From: Dokdonia pacifica
GTDB taxonomy: Bacteria > Bacteroidota > Bacteroidia > Flavobacteriales > Flavobacteriaceae
Assembly: GCF_900188275.1 (NCBI RefSeq)
Contig: NZ_FZNY01000001.1
Coordinates: 1,364,001-1,428,000 of the forward strand
Length of the DNA stretch: 64,000 nt
Reading direction: 5' to 3'
A program made the position numbers and the translations under genes. Below are positions 25,485 to 35,607 of this stretch, in pieces (within the stretch, counting starts at the first letter, position 1; every line of letters begins with the position of its first letter). The notes beneath the pieces are model-generated. The model saw nothing but the letters and a program-made list of their open reading frames with translations, ran no database searches and was not told the DNA's origin.

Positions 25485-28154
25485 ATGAGTAAGTTCATGA
25501 AACTAGTGGTAGTTGCATTATTAGCCTTCGGCTTTAATGCTACTGCTCAAGAGAAATTTCCAGCAGGAAGTAAAGGAACATTGCCTGCGCCAATATTGGT
25601 TCCTAGTATTGCAGACCAGATTAAAAATGGTACCGTAAAATACGCAGACAATACACCTCAATTAGGACACCCTAAAGGAAAACCAGGAAATAATGTTGTG
25701 CCAGGTAAAGGAGCATTAGAAGCACCAGATCCTTTAATTGAGTTACAGCGTAATACTGTACAAACTCGAATGAGAGCTCCAAACCTTATCTTTACAGCAG
25801 ATATTTCTCAAGCTACACCATCTGATCCAACAGGAGCAGCAGGTGTAAACCAATACATGGCGGCTTGGAATAGTGCCTTTAGAATTTTTGATAAAGATGG
25901 AAATCCAGAATCAGCAGAACTTGCTTTAGGAACTATCTTTCCAGGAAATAATATTGGAGATCCGATTATCTTTTTTGATGCTGAAGCAGAAAATGGAGAT
26001 GGAGAACCAAGAGGACGTTTTGTAATCACTGAGTTTGACAACAACCCTAATGGATTTAACGTAGCAGTATCTACAGGTCCAGATGCAATGACATCTGCTT
26101 GGCATGTATATACTACAGGTTTTGGAACAGGTGCTTTCCCTGATTATACTAAGTTTTCTGTATGGGGAGATTCTTATATCGTAACTGCAAACGTAAATAA
26201 CGGAGCAAACGGAGATAGAGTATTTGCTGTTGAGCGTAATGAAATGTTACAAGGTAATGCTGCACAGTTTGTAGGATTCCCATTACCTGGAATCGCTACA
26301 AACGGTTTCTATAGTCCACAAGGATTCCATATTACTGATGATCAGCATCCAGATCCAGGAACACCAGCGCCAATTATTTACATGCAAGATGATGCATGGG
26401 CTGGAGTTACAGAAGATCACTTACAAATATGGGAAGCTACTATCGATTGGGCAAACCCAGCAAACCATGGTATTGTTTCTGCACAAGAAATAGGCCCTTC
26501 AGAAGGTTTAACTCCATTTGTATCTGTTTTTGATGGAGGAAGTTTCTCAAACAGACCACAACCAGGAGGTCCAGATCTAGATGTATTACAAGCAACTGTA
26601 ATGAATCAAGTTCAGTACAGAAGATTCGGAACTCATAACTCTGTTGTACTTAACTTCGTTATTAATGATAATGTTAATCAAGCAGAATTAGCGGTAATCC
26701 GTTGGTATGAATTAAGACAACCTACGGGTGATGATACTGAGGATTGGGAAATATACCAAGAAGGTACGTATGTAGCACCAGATGGAAGAGATGCGTATTC
26801 TGGTAGTATGGTAATGAACACAGAAGGAGATATTGCTTTAGCATATTCATCTTCATCTGCTACAGATATGATTTCTATACGTTATACAGGACGTCAAAGT
26901 GATGATGCATTAAACGTAATGACATCTGCAGAAGAGCTTATCGCTCAAAGTACTGGTGCAAACCCATCTAACAGATTTGCAGATTATGTACAACTTACTA
27001 TTGACCCAGTAGATGATACTTTCTGGCACATTGCAGAATATTTTGAACCTACACGTCGTGATGTAGTGGCAAACTTTGAATTATTAGAGCCAATGCCAGA
27101 TGATATTGGAGTTTCAAGTATTGATGGTCCAATGAGTGGAGTTTTAACAAATGCAGAGGATATTACAGTATCTATCAGAAACTTTGGTAATAATGATATT
27201 ACAGATCCTATGGTAAGTTACTCTGTAGATGGTGTTGAAGTAGCAACAGAAATGTTTTCTGGAACAATTACAGCAGGAACTACTGAGTCATATACTTTTA
27301 CTGCTCAGGCTGATTTAGGAGTTGATGGTCAAACATATGAGATATTTGCGACTACACTTCTTTCAGGTGATTCTAACACAGATAATGATTCAAGTACTAT
27401 AATGGTAACAAATTCAGTTCAGTTATGTGAACCAGTATCTAACTGTGCAGGATTTAATGATGGTGTAACAGAGTTACAACTAGCAGATCAAGATATTAGT
27501 GTAAACTGTGGCGCTACAGGTTATAGTGATGATCGTGATATCATATTTACATTTGATCCTGATGGACCAGGAGGTTTAGATGGTGTCTTACAAATGGGAT
27601 TTGCTGATTCTATTTTTGCAATCTGGATTGATGTAAATGATAACGGAGTTTTTGAATCAGGTGAAGTTGTTGCTTCTGAGCAAGTAGCAAGTGCAGATAC
27701 TGATTTTGCATTTACATTAGATCTATCAGCATTTACTGTTGAAGAATTATTAGGTGAGCACACAATGCGTGTAAGAGGAGAAGACGAAAGTACTGCTGGA
27801 GATGTATTAGATCCTTGTGGTGACTTAGCATTTGGTAGAACAAATGATTATACAGCATTCTTCGATCCTGCATTAAATGTAAATGAAGAAGTATTTGAAG
27901 CGTCTGATTTAGTAATTTCTACTTTAGATAATAATATATTCGATATCAACTTTATTACTCCATTTGATGGTAGAACAGCGATAAGTGTATTCAATTTAGC
28001 TGGTCAAAGACTAGTTTATAATAACCTTACTAAAGAAGGGAATCAATTTAACTATAACCTAGATATGTCATATGCGGCAGCGGGAGTATATTTAGTTCAA
28101 TTTGATGCTATTGATGGAGGATCGCCAATTACTAAAAAGATTATTGTAAAATAA
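25485..28154 (+). CDS. T9SS cargo surface protein with CARDB and GEVED domains
   Basis: An 889-residue secreted protein. It has a signal peptide (about 1-21, ending NATAQ), a large N-terminal beta-rich domain (about 95-540, perhaps a propeller: PSDPTGAAGVNQYMAAWNSA, FDAEAENGDGEPRGRFV), a CARDB-like Ig domain (DDIGVSSIDGPMSGVLTNAE), a cysteine-bearing GEVED domain (AIWIDVNDNGVFESGEVV) and a type A sorting tail ending AGVYLVQFDAIDGG...KKIIVK. It is exported to the cell surface by the type IX system. The next gene is a paralogue in tandem; a strong terminator separates them. Confidence 0.9.
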   Translation: MSKFMKLVVVALLAFGFNATAQEKFPAGSKGTLPAPILVPSIADQIKNGTVKYADNTPQLGHPKGKPGNNVVPGKGALEAPDPLIELQRNTVQTRMRAPNLIFTADISQATPSDPTGAAGVNQYMAAWNSAFRIFDKDGNPESAELALGTIFPGNNIGDPIIFFDAEAENGDGEPRGRFVITEFDNNPNGFNVAVSTGPDAMTSAWHVYTTGFGTGAFPDYTKFSVWGDSYIVTANVNNGANGDRVFAVERNEMLQGNAAQFVGFPLPGIATNGFYSPQGFHITDDQHPDPGTPAPIIYMQDDAWAGVTEDHLQIWEATIDWANPANHGIVSAQEIGPSEGLTPFVSVFDGGSFSNRPQPGGPDLDVLQATVMNQVQYRRFGTHNSVVLNFVINDNVNQAELAVIRWYELRQPTGDDTEDWEIYQEGTYVAPDGRDAYSGSMVMNTEGDIALAYSSSSATDMISIRYTGRQSDDALNVMTSAEELIAQSTGANPSNRFADYVQLTIDPVDDTFWHIAEYFEPTRRDVVANFELLEPMPDDIGVSSIDGPMSGVLTNAEDITVSIRNFGNNDITDPMVSYSVDGVEVATEMFSGTITAGTTESYTFTAQADLGVDGQTYEIFATTLLSGDSNTDNDSSTIMVTNSVQLCEPVSNCAGFNDGVTELQLADQDISVNCGATGYSDDRDIIFTFDPDGPGGLDGVLQMGFADSIFAIWIDVNDNGVFESGEVVASEQVASADTDFAFTLDLSAFTVEELLGEHTMRVRGEDESTAGDVLDPCGDLAFGRTNDYTAFFDPALNVNEEVFEASDLVISTLDNNIFDINFITPFDGRTAISVFNLAGQRLVYNNLTKEGNQFNYNLDMSYAAAGVYLVQFDAIDGGSPITKKIIVK

Positions 28155-28191
28155 ACAAGTGTAGTTTATTTAAAATAATACATAAATAATA

Positions 28192-28221
28192 AAAGCCCTG
28201 TCTTACTAAAGACAGGGCTTT
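28192..28221 (+). terminator. Rho-independent terminator
   Basis: AAAGCCCTGTCTT / AAGACAGGGCTTT, a perfect 13-bp stem with a 4-nt loop and a T-rich tail, 38 bp after the first T9SS cargo gene. Confidence 0.95.
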
Positions 28222-28373
28222 CTTATTGTTAACTATCTTCAAAATAATATGTTATATAGTTTAATTGATATGTGAAATATTAATCAAATCGTAATAGTTT
28301 TAACTTTTTCTTTAGAAAAGTCTTTTTTTTTCGATACTTTTATCCTTCATAAATCCTATTAAAATAATATAAC

Positions 28374-31331
28374 ATGATTAGAAAACTAAAATTGGCAGTT
28401 ATTGCCATGCTTGCTATTGGGTTTAACTCAATAGCTCAACAAGACACCGAAGCTCAAGGTGGTACCTTAGAGTATGTTGGTCACGCAGCATCTATGCGTA
28501 TTGTGCCTTCAATGGCTTCAAGATCTTCTTCATTAATTCCAGCTCCTGAATGGAATGGTAAAGAGCCTAAAGATGGTAAATATGTAAGAGGAGTAAAAGC
28601 TGAAGTAGTACCAGGTAAAGATCCTCAAACAGAAAACGATAGACTTGCAGCTAATCCAGGTAGATTAGACAAAGCAATCCATTTAAACAGAAATTTAGAA
28701 AATGACTTTGTTGTAAATAACAATGTTGGTTCTCCTTCAGATCCAGCACTAGCTGTTGGACCTGATCACGTATTTATTGTATATAATACAGGATATATTA
28801 TTTACGATAAAGATGGAAATGATCTTACGGGTCCTTTAAGTGTAAACAATATATTTTCAGCTGGAGGATGTTGTGATTTAACAGCTACATATGATAATAA
28901 TGCTGATAGATGGGTGATTACGTATTTATTTGTAGGTGCAGGTCTAGAACTTGCTGTTTCTAGTGGGCCAGATCCTATTACTTCTACTTGGACGTTATTT
29001 TCATTCCCACAAATAAATGATTATAATAAAATGTCTAGATGGACAGACGGATATTATATTACAGATAATGGTGCAAATGATGTTTGGGTAATCGATAGAG
29101 ATGCCGTATTAGCTGGAGATCCAGCAGCAAATATCCAAGGCTTCAATATAGCAGGAGTGCAAGGACAAGGTTTTACAAGTGCTCAAGTAGCAAATATTAC
29201 AGATGATGTAATGCCTACTACAGGAGGTGCTCCTTTAGTGTATATGAGAGATGATGGTTTTGCGGGTGTCACTACAGATGCTATTAATATTTGGACACTA
29301 GATATTGATTTTGATACACCAGCAAACTCTACTGTTTCTGCTCCAGAAGTATTTGCAGATCCAGTGATAACACCATTTATTAATGTATTTGATGGAGGTG
29401 GGTTTAGTAATTTAACGCAACCAGGAGGAGGAATTCCTATTGATGCACTTCAGTCAACGATTATGAATCAGATGCAGTTTAGAAAATTTGCTACTCATAA
29501 CTCACTGATATTTAACTTTGTTGTAGATACCGATGCTAGTGCAGGAGAACTTGCAGGAATTCGTTGGTATGAGTTTCGCCAGACAGTAGATGGTGGTCCT
29601 TGGTCATTAGAACAAGAAGGCACCTATACTGCACCAGATGGAAGACATGCATGGAATGGAAGTATGGCAATGGATAATCAAGGGAATATCGGAATGGGAT
29701 ATTCTTCTATGGCAGGGCCTACAACACCAAACCCTACAGATTTTAGAGTAGGAGCTTATTATACAGGACAATTAGGAACTAGTACGCCTGGCGTAATGAA
29801 TGTTGCTGAAGAATTTATTGGTAGTGCTGGAAATATTGCAGGACTTAGATTTGGAGATTATGCAAAAGCAGATGTTGATCCAAGCAATGATAAAGAATTC
29901 TGGTTCATTACTGAATATCAAAATACAAACCATGTAGCTGTATTCCAAATTCAATCAGATTTTGATAATGATATAGGAGTGGTAGCTATTGATACTCCAG
30001 TAGATGGAGATTTAGCAGCACCTCAAGATGTGACGGTAACTATTTTTAATTTTGGTCTTAATGATGCATCTGGTTTTGATGTTACGTATTCAATTGATGG
30101 AACAACGGTTGCAACAGAAGCTTTCCCTGGAACAATCGCTGGCGGAGCTAGTGAGCAGTATACATTTACTGCACAAGGAGATTTCTCTGTAGTAGGTCAA
30201 ACATATGAGATCACAGCAGCTACAGTTTATGGAGCAGATGAGTTTAATGAAAATGATGCTACAACAAGAAATGTAACCCACCTTAATCCTGATGATGTAG
30301 GAGCAATTAGTATTACAGCAACACCATCTGATGCTGCACAAGTAACTATTGAAATTGAAAACTTTGGTACGGCAACACAAACATCTATTCCTGTATTTTA
30401 TACATTAGATGGAAACACGGTTCAGGAAACGTATACAGGGTCTATTGCTCTTGGAGAAACAGATACCTACACATTTACAACAACAGAAGACCTTTCTGCA
30501 TTAGGAGATTATGTGTTTACTGCGGGAACTGAACTTGCAGGCGATGCAGATGAGACTAATGATGATGTAACAGCTACAATAACAAACGCTATTTGTGAGC
30601 CTGAGTCTAATTGCGCAGGATTTGATGATGGAGTTACTCAAATTCAATTAGCAGATCAAGATATTGCTACAAATTGTGGAGGTTCTCCAGCAGGATATAG
30701 CGATGATACAGATATCATATTTAACTTTGTGCTAGATGAAAATCCATTTGAAGGCGTATTACAAGTAGGTTTTAATGCTTCTACATTTGCTATCTGGATT
30801 GATTTTAACGATAACAATTCTTTTGAAGCAGATGAGCTAGTTGTTACAGATTTAGTTGCGAATGCAAATAGTGACTTTGCATTTACTGTAGACTTCTCTA
30901 CAGTTGCTGCAGATGTCACTCCAGGAATGCACAGAATGAGATTGAGAGGAGAAGATGATGATCAAGCTGGAGATCTTTTAGATCCTTGTGATGATTTAGC
31001 ATTTGGTAGAACGAATGACTATACGGCTAATATTAGTGGTACTTTAGGAACTACAGATGAGTTATTTGCAACTACAGATTTACAAGTACACTCTTTAGGA
31101 AATGATCAGTTTGAAGTAGTATTTAACAACACTTCGAGTTTCACAGAAAAACTTCCTATTGCTGTATACAATACATTAGGTCAAACATTAGCATATTACA
31201 CTGTTGATAATAACGGTGGAGGATATACAAAAACCATAGATATGTCTTATGTGTCTGATGGAGTTTATTTTATAAAAGTGGGTAATGCCGATTTAAATAA
31301 AGTAAAAAGAATTTTAGTGGGAGCTAACTAA
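28374..31331 (+). CDS. T9SS cargo surface protein, paralogue with two CARDB modules
   Basis: A 985-residue secreted protein with the same architecture as its upstream neighbour. It has a signal peptide (about 1-21, ending NSIAQ), a beta-rich domain (SPSDPALAVGPDHVFIVYNT, RWTDGYYITDNGANDVWVID), two CARDB-like Ig modules instead of one (DNDIGVVAIDTPVDGDLAAP; DDVGAISITATPSDAAQVTI), a GEVED domain (AIWIDFNDNNSFEADELV) and a type A sorting tail. The extra CARDB module accounts for most of the length difference. Surface adhesin-like function is inferred from the family. Confidence 0.9.
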   Translation: MIRKLKLAVIAMLAIGFNSIAQQDTEAQGGTLEYVGHAASMRIVPSMASRSSSLIPAPEWNGKEPKDGKYVRGVKAEVVPGKDPQTENDRLAANPGRLDKAIHLNRNLENDFVVNNNVGSPSDPALAVGPDHVFIVYNTGYIIYDKDGNDLTGPLSVNNIFSAGGCCDLTATYDNNADRWVITYLFVGAGLELAVSSGPDPITSTWTLFSFPQINDYNKMSRWTDGYYITDNGANDVWVIDRDAVLAGDPAANIQGFNIAGVQGQGFTSAQVANITDDVMPTTGGAPLVYMRDDGFAGVTTDAINIWTLDIDFDTPANSTVSAPEVFADPVITPFINVFDGGGFSNLTQPGGGIPIDALQSTIMNQMQFRKFATHNSLIFNFVVDTDASAGELAGIRWYEFRQTVDGGPWSLEQEGTYTAPDGRHAWNGSMAMDNQGNIGMGYSSMAGPTTPNPTDFRVGAYYTGQLGTSTPGVMNVAEEFIGSAGNIAGLRFGDYAKADVDPSNDKEFWFITEYQNTNHVAVFQIQSDFDNDIGVVAIDTPVDGDLAAPQDVTVTIFNFGLNDASGFDVTYSIDGTTVATEAFPGTIAGGASEQYTFTAQGDFSVVGQTYEITAATVYGADEFNENDATTRNVTHLNPDDVGAISITATPSDAAQVTIEIENFGTATQTSIPVFYTLDGNTVQETYTGSIALGETDTYTFTTTEDLSALGDYVFTAGTELAGDADETNDDVTATITNAICEPESNCAGFDDGVTQIQLADQDIATNCGGSPAGYSDDTDIIFNFVLDENPFEGVLQVGFNASTFAIWIDFNDNNSFEADELVVTDLVANANSDFAFTVDFSTVAADVTPGMHRMRLRGEDDDQAGDLLDPCDDLAFGRTNDYTANISGTLGTTDELFATTDLQVHSLGNDQFEVVFNNTSSFTEKLPIAVYNTLGQTLAYYTVDNNGGGYTKTIDMSYVSDGVYFIKVGNADLNKVKRILVGAN

Positions 31332-31353
31332 GTCTAGTTCTTATCTATACTTT

Positions 31354-31386
31354 AAAAAGGATGAAAGTGTAACTTTCATCCTTTTT
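31354..31386 (+). terminator. Rho-independent terminator
   Basis: AAAAAGGATGAAAGT / ACTTTCATCCTTTTT, a perfect 15-bp stem with a 3-nt loop and a T-run, 22 bp after the second T9SS cargo gene. Confidence 0.95.
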
Positions 31387-31469
31387 CTTTTGTACTAAAT
31401 ATATAAATTGATTCTTTCGTTTTGCGCTTTATCGCTTTGCTTTTCCTATGGTCATGAATCTCACGAGTT

Positions 31470-31485
31470 CGCTTTCGCGAAAGCG
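31470..31485. repeat. Dispersed palindrome, 16 bp perfect copy
   Basis: CGCTTTCGCGAAAGCG, in the convergent gap between the second T9SS cargo gene and the small lipoprotein gene. Confidence 0.95.
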
Positions 31486-31587
31486 TACCAATAATGAGTA
31501 AAGTATATATAAAAATAGGTCTAACTCAGAAACCGAATTAAACCTATTTTACGATGGTGTTTTTAATTTCTTTTAAGAATATAGTAG

Positions 31588-31935
31588 TTATTCTTTTGCA
31601 ACTCGCATTTCCTCTATAGATACCGGATTTGCTTTTGTACAACGATTCATCATACGTAATCCTCTAAATTTAAAATAGACAGCCATGCCATCTTTTTTGT
31701 AGCTGTCTTCTAAGTTAATAGGATCATAATACAATCCATCTTTTAACTTGATGGTATACTCGCAATCATCTTTTTCTTTAGAATAAGCAATGATACCACT
31801 TGTGTATCCAGTTGGGTCAAATGCCTCCTCAGCTACTTTTTCTTCAATGTTATCTTTTGCCACTTTTTCTGTGTTTTTGCAGGAATTAAAACATAGCAAT
31901 GCTACAGTTCCCAATACTAATAGTGTAGTTTTCAT
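31588..31935 (-). CDS. Small lipoprotein, unknown function
   Basis: A 115-residue lipoprotein with lipobox FNSC (Cys about 19), a short acidic linker (EEKVAEEAFDPTGYT) and a compact domain holding two cysteines (DDCEYTIKLKDGLYYDPINL ... MMNRCTK) that may form a disulfide. The family is not recognised. It lies 37 bp downstream of the SprA-like gene on the same strand and could be cotranscribed with it. Confidence 0.65.
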   Translation of the reverse strand: MKTTLLVLGTVALLCFNSCKNTEKVAKDNIEEKVAEEAFDPTGYTSGIIAYSKEKDDCEYTIKLKDGLYYDPINLEDSYKKDGMAVYFKFRGLRMMNRCTKANPVSIEEMRVAKE

Positions 31936-31972
31936 AATGGTTTGATTTTAAAAATTAAAGGTCGTAAAAATT

Positions 31973-34900
31973 TTAGAATAACGCTTTTAATTGAATATTT
32001 CCTGTGTGTATGGTTCTAGAATCTTCACTTTTTCTACCAAAATAGGAGATGTTTAAATCTAAAAATTTAGTCAATCTTTTTTGAGCAATTAGGTTCCATG
32101 TAAAATTGGTACCTGGTTGCAAACCTTCTAGTATCTGATACGCAACAGGACTAAAAGCACTTCCTTCAAATTGATTGTCTATATAATTAAATTCTCCCAT
32201 AAGAGATAGCTTCTCACCATCTGCTATCGCAAAAGAAGTGCCAAAACTATTTTGCTGTAGCGCTTCTAGTCCTCCATTGGTGTTCTTTTTATCTTGATAT
32301 GTGTAAAATAAAGATACCCTAGAAGTCTTACTTATGAGGTATGAAATCTTAGGATTTGCATTGGTATTGTCAATACTAAAATTTCTAGATGGAAAATTTT
32401 CTGCAACACTTTTTGTTGTTCCAGTTTCTCCTTTAAAATTAAAAAGCCAACTCTCTTTTATTTTATGTAAAAAATTAATTTGATGTGTTTCTAATTCGTT
32501 ATCCTGAAGCCCGGTTGAAAGTAAATTAGTAGATTGATTAGAAATATAACTATACGTTGTGGTATAGTTTTGTTTTCCGCGATTAAAGGTAAATGCATTA
32601 CGAAAATTCAAACCTAATCCTATTTCATTTTCATCGGCTTCAAATGGATTGATTGTAAAGCTTTCTCCTTCGCGCAAAGCCCTTCTGTCTATACTGTAGT
32701 TGGTTTGGTTGTAAAAGTGTGATAAAACCTTCTTAAATCCCTTCTGGCCATTCCATTGTTGAGGATTAATCGTTAATTGGCTACTTAATTTATTCTGATG
32801 TGTCTGTAGGAAAATTTGATTAGGTAATAAGACACGTATAAAATCGGCTTGATCTTGAAACTGAGCAAGATCAAATTCTTCTAATTGCTGAATACCATCC
32901 CCATTAAAATCATTCCAAGTATGTGTACCCTGTCCTTCATCTACCGCAATAAATGTAAACTCCTGTTGTGGTTGAGTGCCGCTATTGGTTTCAAAAACAG
33001 TATTAAGTCTGATAATGTCTTTTGCAAAGCGCTGATCATATAATAATCTTGAGTTTAATGAATTTTGAGTTTCTATAGCAGTATCTTCAAACGCCAAGGT
33101 TCTATAGTTTACAAAAAGAGACAAATTGGTTTTTTTATTCTTTACCAGTTGAGATTTTAAAAAATAAGTATTTGAGGTATTTACGCGTTGTATGCTATTT
33201 GCTCGTAAACTATCATTGATTCGATACCGGTAGCCCGCCTCTATATAGACATTTGTACTATCACCCACACCCACAAAACCTTCATATAGTTGAAATCGCT
33301 GACTGTCGGGAGTAATAGAATCATTTGCCTTTGTTATTCTCACATTATCTTCCGTATAAAATTTACCTCCTACCCAAGCTTTTTTAAGATCATATACTGC
33401 ACTACTGTATAATTTGGAGAAGTTGGAAGTCACATTCAGGTCGTTTGTATTTAAGATACTTCCTGTAATAGCTCCTTTTACTTTTTTAGAATGAATAGTA
33501 CTTGCAACTGAATGCCTCGTTCCTGAATACGTAGTATTAAAATCTAGATTTTCAAAACTATATATGATAGAGCCTAGTTTATTATTCTGATATCGTAAGC
33601 CTGTGGTCAAAAAACTTTGATTTCCTGTTATAATAAGTCCATTTCCATTAGTGTTTTGAAGCCCTGTGTCTATATTCCAATCACGGTTAAACTCTACATT
33701 ATATAAACCTTCAACATTGGTAAAACTTTCTTGAATATAATCCCATTTTCCAAAAGCCTCCAATGTAGCAGTGCTGTCTTTTTTAAACAATTGCTGTTTT
33801 GCATTGATATGTGTTGCAAATGCATTGTTATCATCATCATCGAGATTAGAAAAAAGATTTAAGTCATTTTTACTTCCCGCAGCTTCAAAAGAAATAGCTG
33901 TTTTTTCTGAAGGGGTATAACTTCCATTAACAATAGCAAGCTGTAATAAGGTAGGCGCAAAAAGTCTAATTTGAGGAGCAAAAGAGCCTTGAGAAACCCC
34001 ATCAATAGGGGCGACATATTCAAAAGTGCGTCGTAATGTATTAGTGGTGCTTAAAATATAATCACCTTGATTAGGTCCTACATTTGTAAATCGAACATTA
34101 AATAGTTCTTCTTCGGGATCGGTACTAAATTCAAATACATCTACACCATTTACAGTAATCTGACGGTATAAAACTTTATTATCACTAAAGGTGTCTGGCA
34201 CGGCACTTTGAGCAACCATTTGGTTTGGATCGTCACCAGCATTGGCAAGTACAGCGACTTGAGCCTCACTAAGTGTTTGCTGTAAAGGTTGGTTTTTGGC
34301 ATCAGATTCAGAATACACTTGTGCGGCAATCTTAAAAGTATCGCTTTCGCGAAAGCTACCACCTCCATACGCCACAAAACGAGTAAAATTGCGCTCACTA
34401 AACTGATAATCTACCGTAATACGCATCTCACTGGTGATGGGAAATGTAGAATTAAAACGAATCTCACCTGCATTATAATCAATGATATAATCTTTTGCTT
34501 CGCCACGTTCCAGAAGAATTCCATTTACATATACAGCCTCACTTCCAGACACAATCAAAACGAAAAGTTCGCCATTAGGCCCTGTAAGTTTATAAGGCCC
34601 TTGATTTCCTTCTTGCCCAGTAAATACACTAGTATTAAAAACTCCTCTTACTAGAGCGCCTGTTGCAAATAGGTTTGTCTTACTATCTTCAGAATGGTTA
34701 ATGTCTCCACGTAAAGACAAGCCCTGTATTTTTTTAGTAAACTGTCCGTAATAAGATTCGGTGTCTTGAAGATTAATATCTCCTGCTCGAATATTCCAAT
34801 TGTCACTAAAAAGCTCAATAAATATTTGATCAAACTCATCTAAATTTTGAGAAAAACCACCTTCCTGACTAGGGATATTAGCGTCCTGTATAGAAGCTCG

Positions 34901-35410
34901 TAGCGTAACTTTATCACTTAGTTTTCCACTTAATTGTAAATCTAATTCAGAATTTACAGTGCTATTTTGATTGCTTCCTACCGTGACACCTCGTACAATA
35001 CTACCACTTGTATTTAAACCATTAAAGGGTGTAAAACCTTTTCGTTTTTTTTGATTTCTTAGATTGGTAAGACGATCTAAATTCCCAGAGCTACTAACAA
35101 TACGTTTCTTATCAAATTGCACATATTTTCGAGTAAGAAAATTGGGATATACCCTGTAGGTGATCACTAAAGTGTCTGTAGGGATGGTTTCTTTCGCTTT
35201 AAGCGAAAGCAAACTATTGGGATAATCAATCGTATATTTTGTACTATCTAACGTAGCACCTTCTCGTGTTGTGATTTTAAACAAAGAAGGGTTGATACTA
35301 ACCGAATCTAATTGTATGGAATCTCGTAAAGGAATTCTTTTGGTGCGTACCTCTTGAGCTACAAGTGTAGCTGCGCATAAGAAGAAAAACAAAAAGTAAA
35401 GATTCCGCAT
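31973..35410 (-). CDS. SprA-like large outer-membrane protein
   Basis: A 1145-residue exported protein with a signal peptide (about 1-18, ending VAQ). Its N-terminal part (NTSGSIVRGVTVGSNQNSTV, LQLSGKLSDKVTLRASIQDA, NIPSQEGG, FDQIFIELFSD) resembles the matching segment of SprA, the gliding-motility/T9SS translocon protein, but the whole is about half SprA length. The rest is rich in alternating aromatic and polar strands and ends in LKALF, as outer-membrane barrels do. A calcium-type loop DFNGDGIQQLEEFD is present. A palindrome (34343-34356) is in frame as SFRES near residues 352-356, and a variant repeat at 35191-35209 as LSLKAKE near residues 68-74. Confidence 0.75.
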   Translation of the reverse strand: MRNLYFLFFFLCAATLVAQEVRTKRIPLRDSIQLDSVSINPSLFKITTREGATLDSTKYTIDYPNSLLSLKAKETIPTDTLVITYRVYPNFLTRKYVQFDKKRIVSSSGNLDRLTNLRNQKKRKGFTPFNGLNTSGSIVRGVTVGSNQNSTVNSELDLQLSGKLSDKVTLRASIQDANIPSQEGGFSQNLDEFDQIFIELFSDNWNIRAGDINLQDTESYYGQFTKKIQGLSLRGDINHSEDSKTNLFATGALVRGVFNTSVFTGQEGNQGPYKLTGPNGELFVLIVSGSEAVYVNGILLERGEAKDYIIDYNAGEIRFNSTFPITSEMRITVDYQFSERNFTRFVAYGGGSFRESDTFKIAAQVYSESDAKNQPLQQTLSEAQVAVLANAGDDPNQMVAQSAVPDTFSDNKVLYRQITVNGVDVFEFSTDPEEELFNVRFTNVGPNQGDYILSTTNTLRRTFEYVAPIDGVSQGSFAPQIRLFAPTLLQLAIVNGSYTPSEKTAISFEAAGSKNDLNLFSNLDDDDNNAFATHINAKQQLFKKDSTATLEAFGKWDYIQESFTNVEGLYNVEFNRDWNIDTGLQNTNGNGLIITGNQSFLTTGLRYQNNKLGSIIYSFENLDFNTTYSGTRHSVASTIHSKKVKGAITGSILNTNDLNVTSNFSKLYSSAVYDLKKAWVGGKFYTEDNVRITKANDSITPDSQRFQLYEGFVGVGDSTNVYIEAGYRYRINDSLRANSIQRVNTSNTYFLKSQLVKNKKTNLSLFVNYRTLAFEDTAIETQNSLNSRLLYDQRFAKDIIRLNTVFETNSGTQPQQEFTFIAVDEGQGTHTWNDFNGDGIQQLEEFDLAQFQDQADFIRVLLPNQIFLQTHQNKLSSQLTINPQQWNGQKGFKKVLSHFYNQTNYSIDRRALREGESFTINPFEADENEIGLGLNFRNAFTFNRGKQNYTTTYSYISNQSTNLLSTGLQDNELETHQINFLHKIKESWLFNFKGETGTTKSVAENFPSRNFSIDNTNANPKISYLISKTSRVSLFYTYQDKKNTNGGLEALQQNSFGTSFAIADGEKLSLMGEFNYIDNQFEGSAFSPVAYQILEGLQPGTNFTWNLIAQKRLTKFLDLNISYFGRKSEDSRTIHTGNIQLKALF
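34343..34356. repeat. Dispersed palindrome, 14 bp core copy in a gene
   Basis: Core GCTTTCGCGAAAGC, in the SprA-like gene, translated on the minus strand as SFRES. Confidence 0.95.
35191..35209. repeat. Second inverted-repeat type (TTTCGCTTTAAGCGAAA)
   Basis: CTTTCGCTTTAAGCGAAAG shares the outer arms of the main palindrome but has a TTTAAG-type centre with one unpaired base. It lies near the N terminus of the SprA-like gene, in frame as SLKAKE. The same sequence in reverse complement occurs at 54019-54035. Confidence 0.8.
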
Positions 35411-35536
35411 TATAACTAGAACTCTCTTGTATTAAAAATATTTTGTGGGTATTACAAATCAAAGGTAAACTTTATAGCCTTTTTAACTTGATATGTTCAC
35501 TACTTTTATAAATTAGCATTTTAACATTTTTAATGC

Positions 35537-35563
35537 GAGAACGCAGTGGTTAGACACGTTCTC
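35537..35563. other. Inverted repeat upstream of xth
   Basis: GAGAACG and CGTTCTC, a perfect 7-bp inverted repeat with a 13-nt spacer, 45 bp before the xth start and in the divergent region with the SprA-like gene. No T-run follows. It may be an operator or leader hairpin. Confidence 0.35.
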
Positions 35564-35607
35564 AATTTTATAAGTATTATATTAAATAACTATTAAAATT
35601 TAAACGT

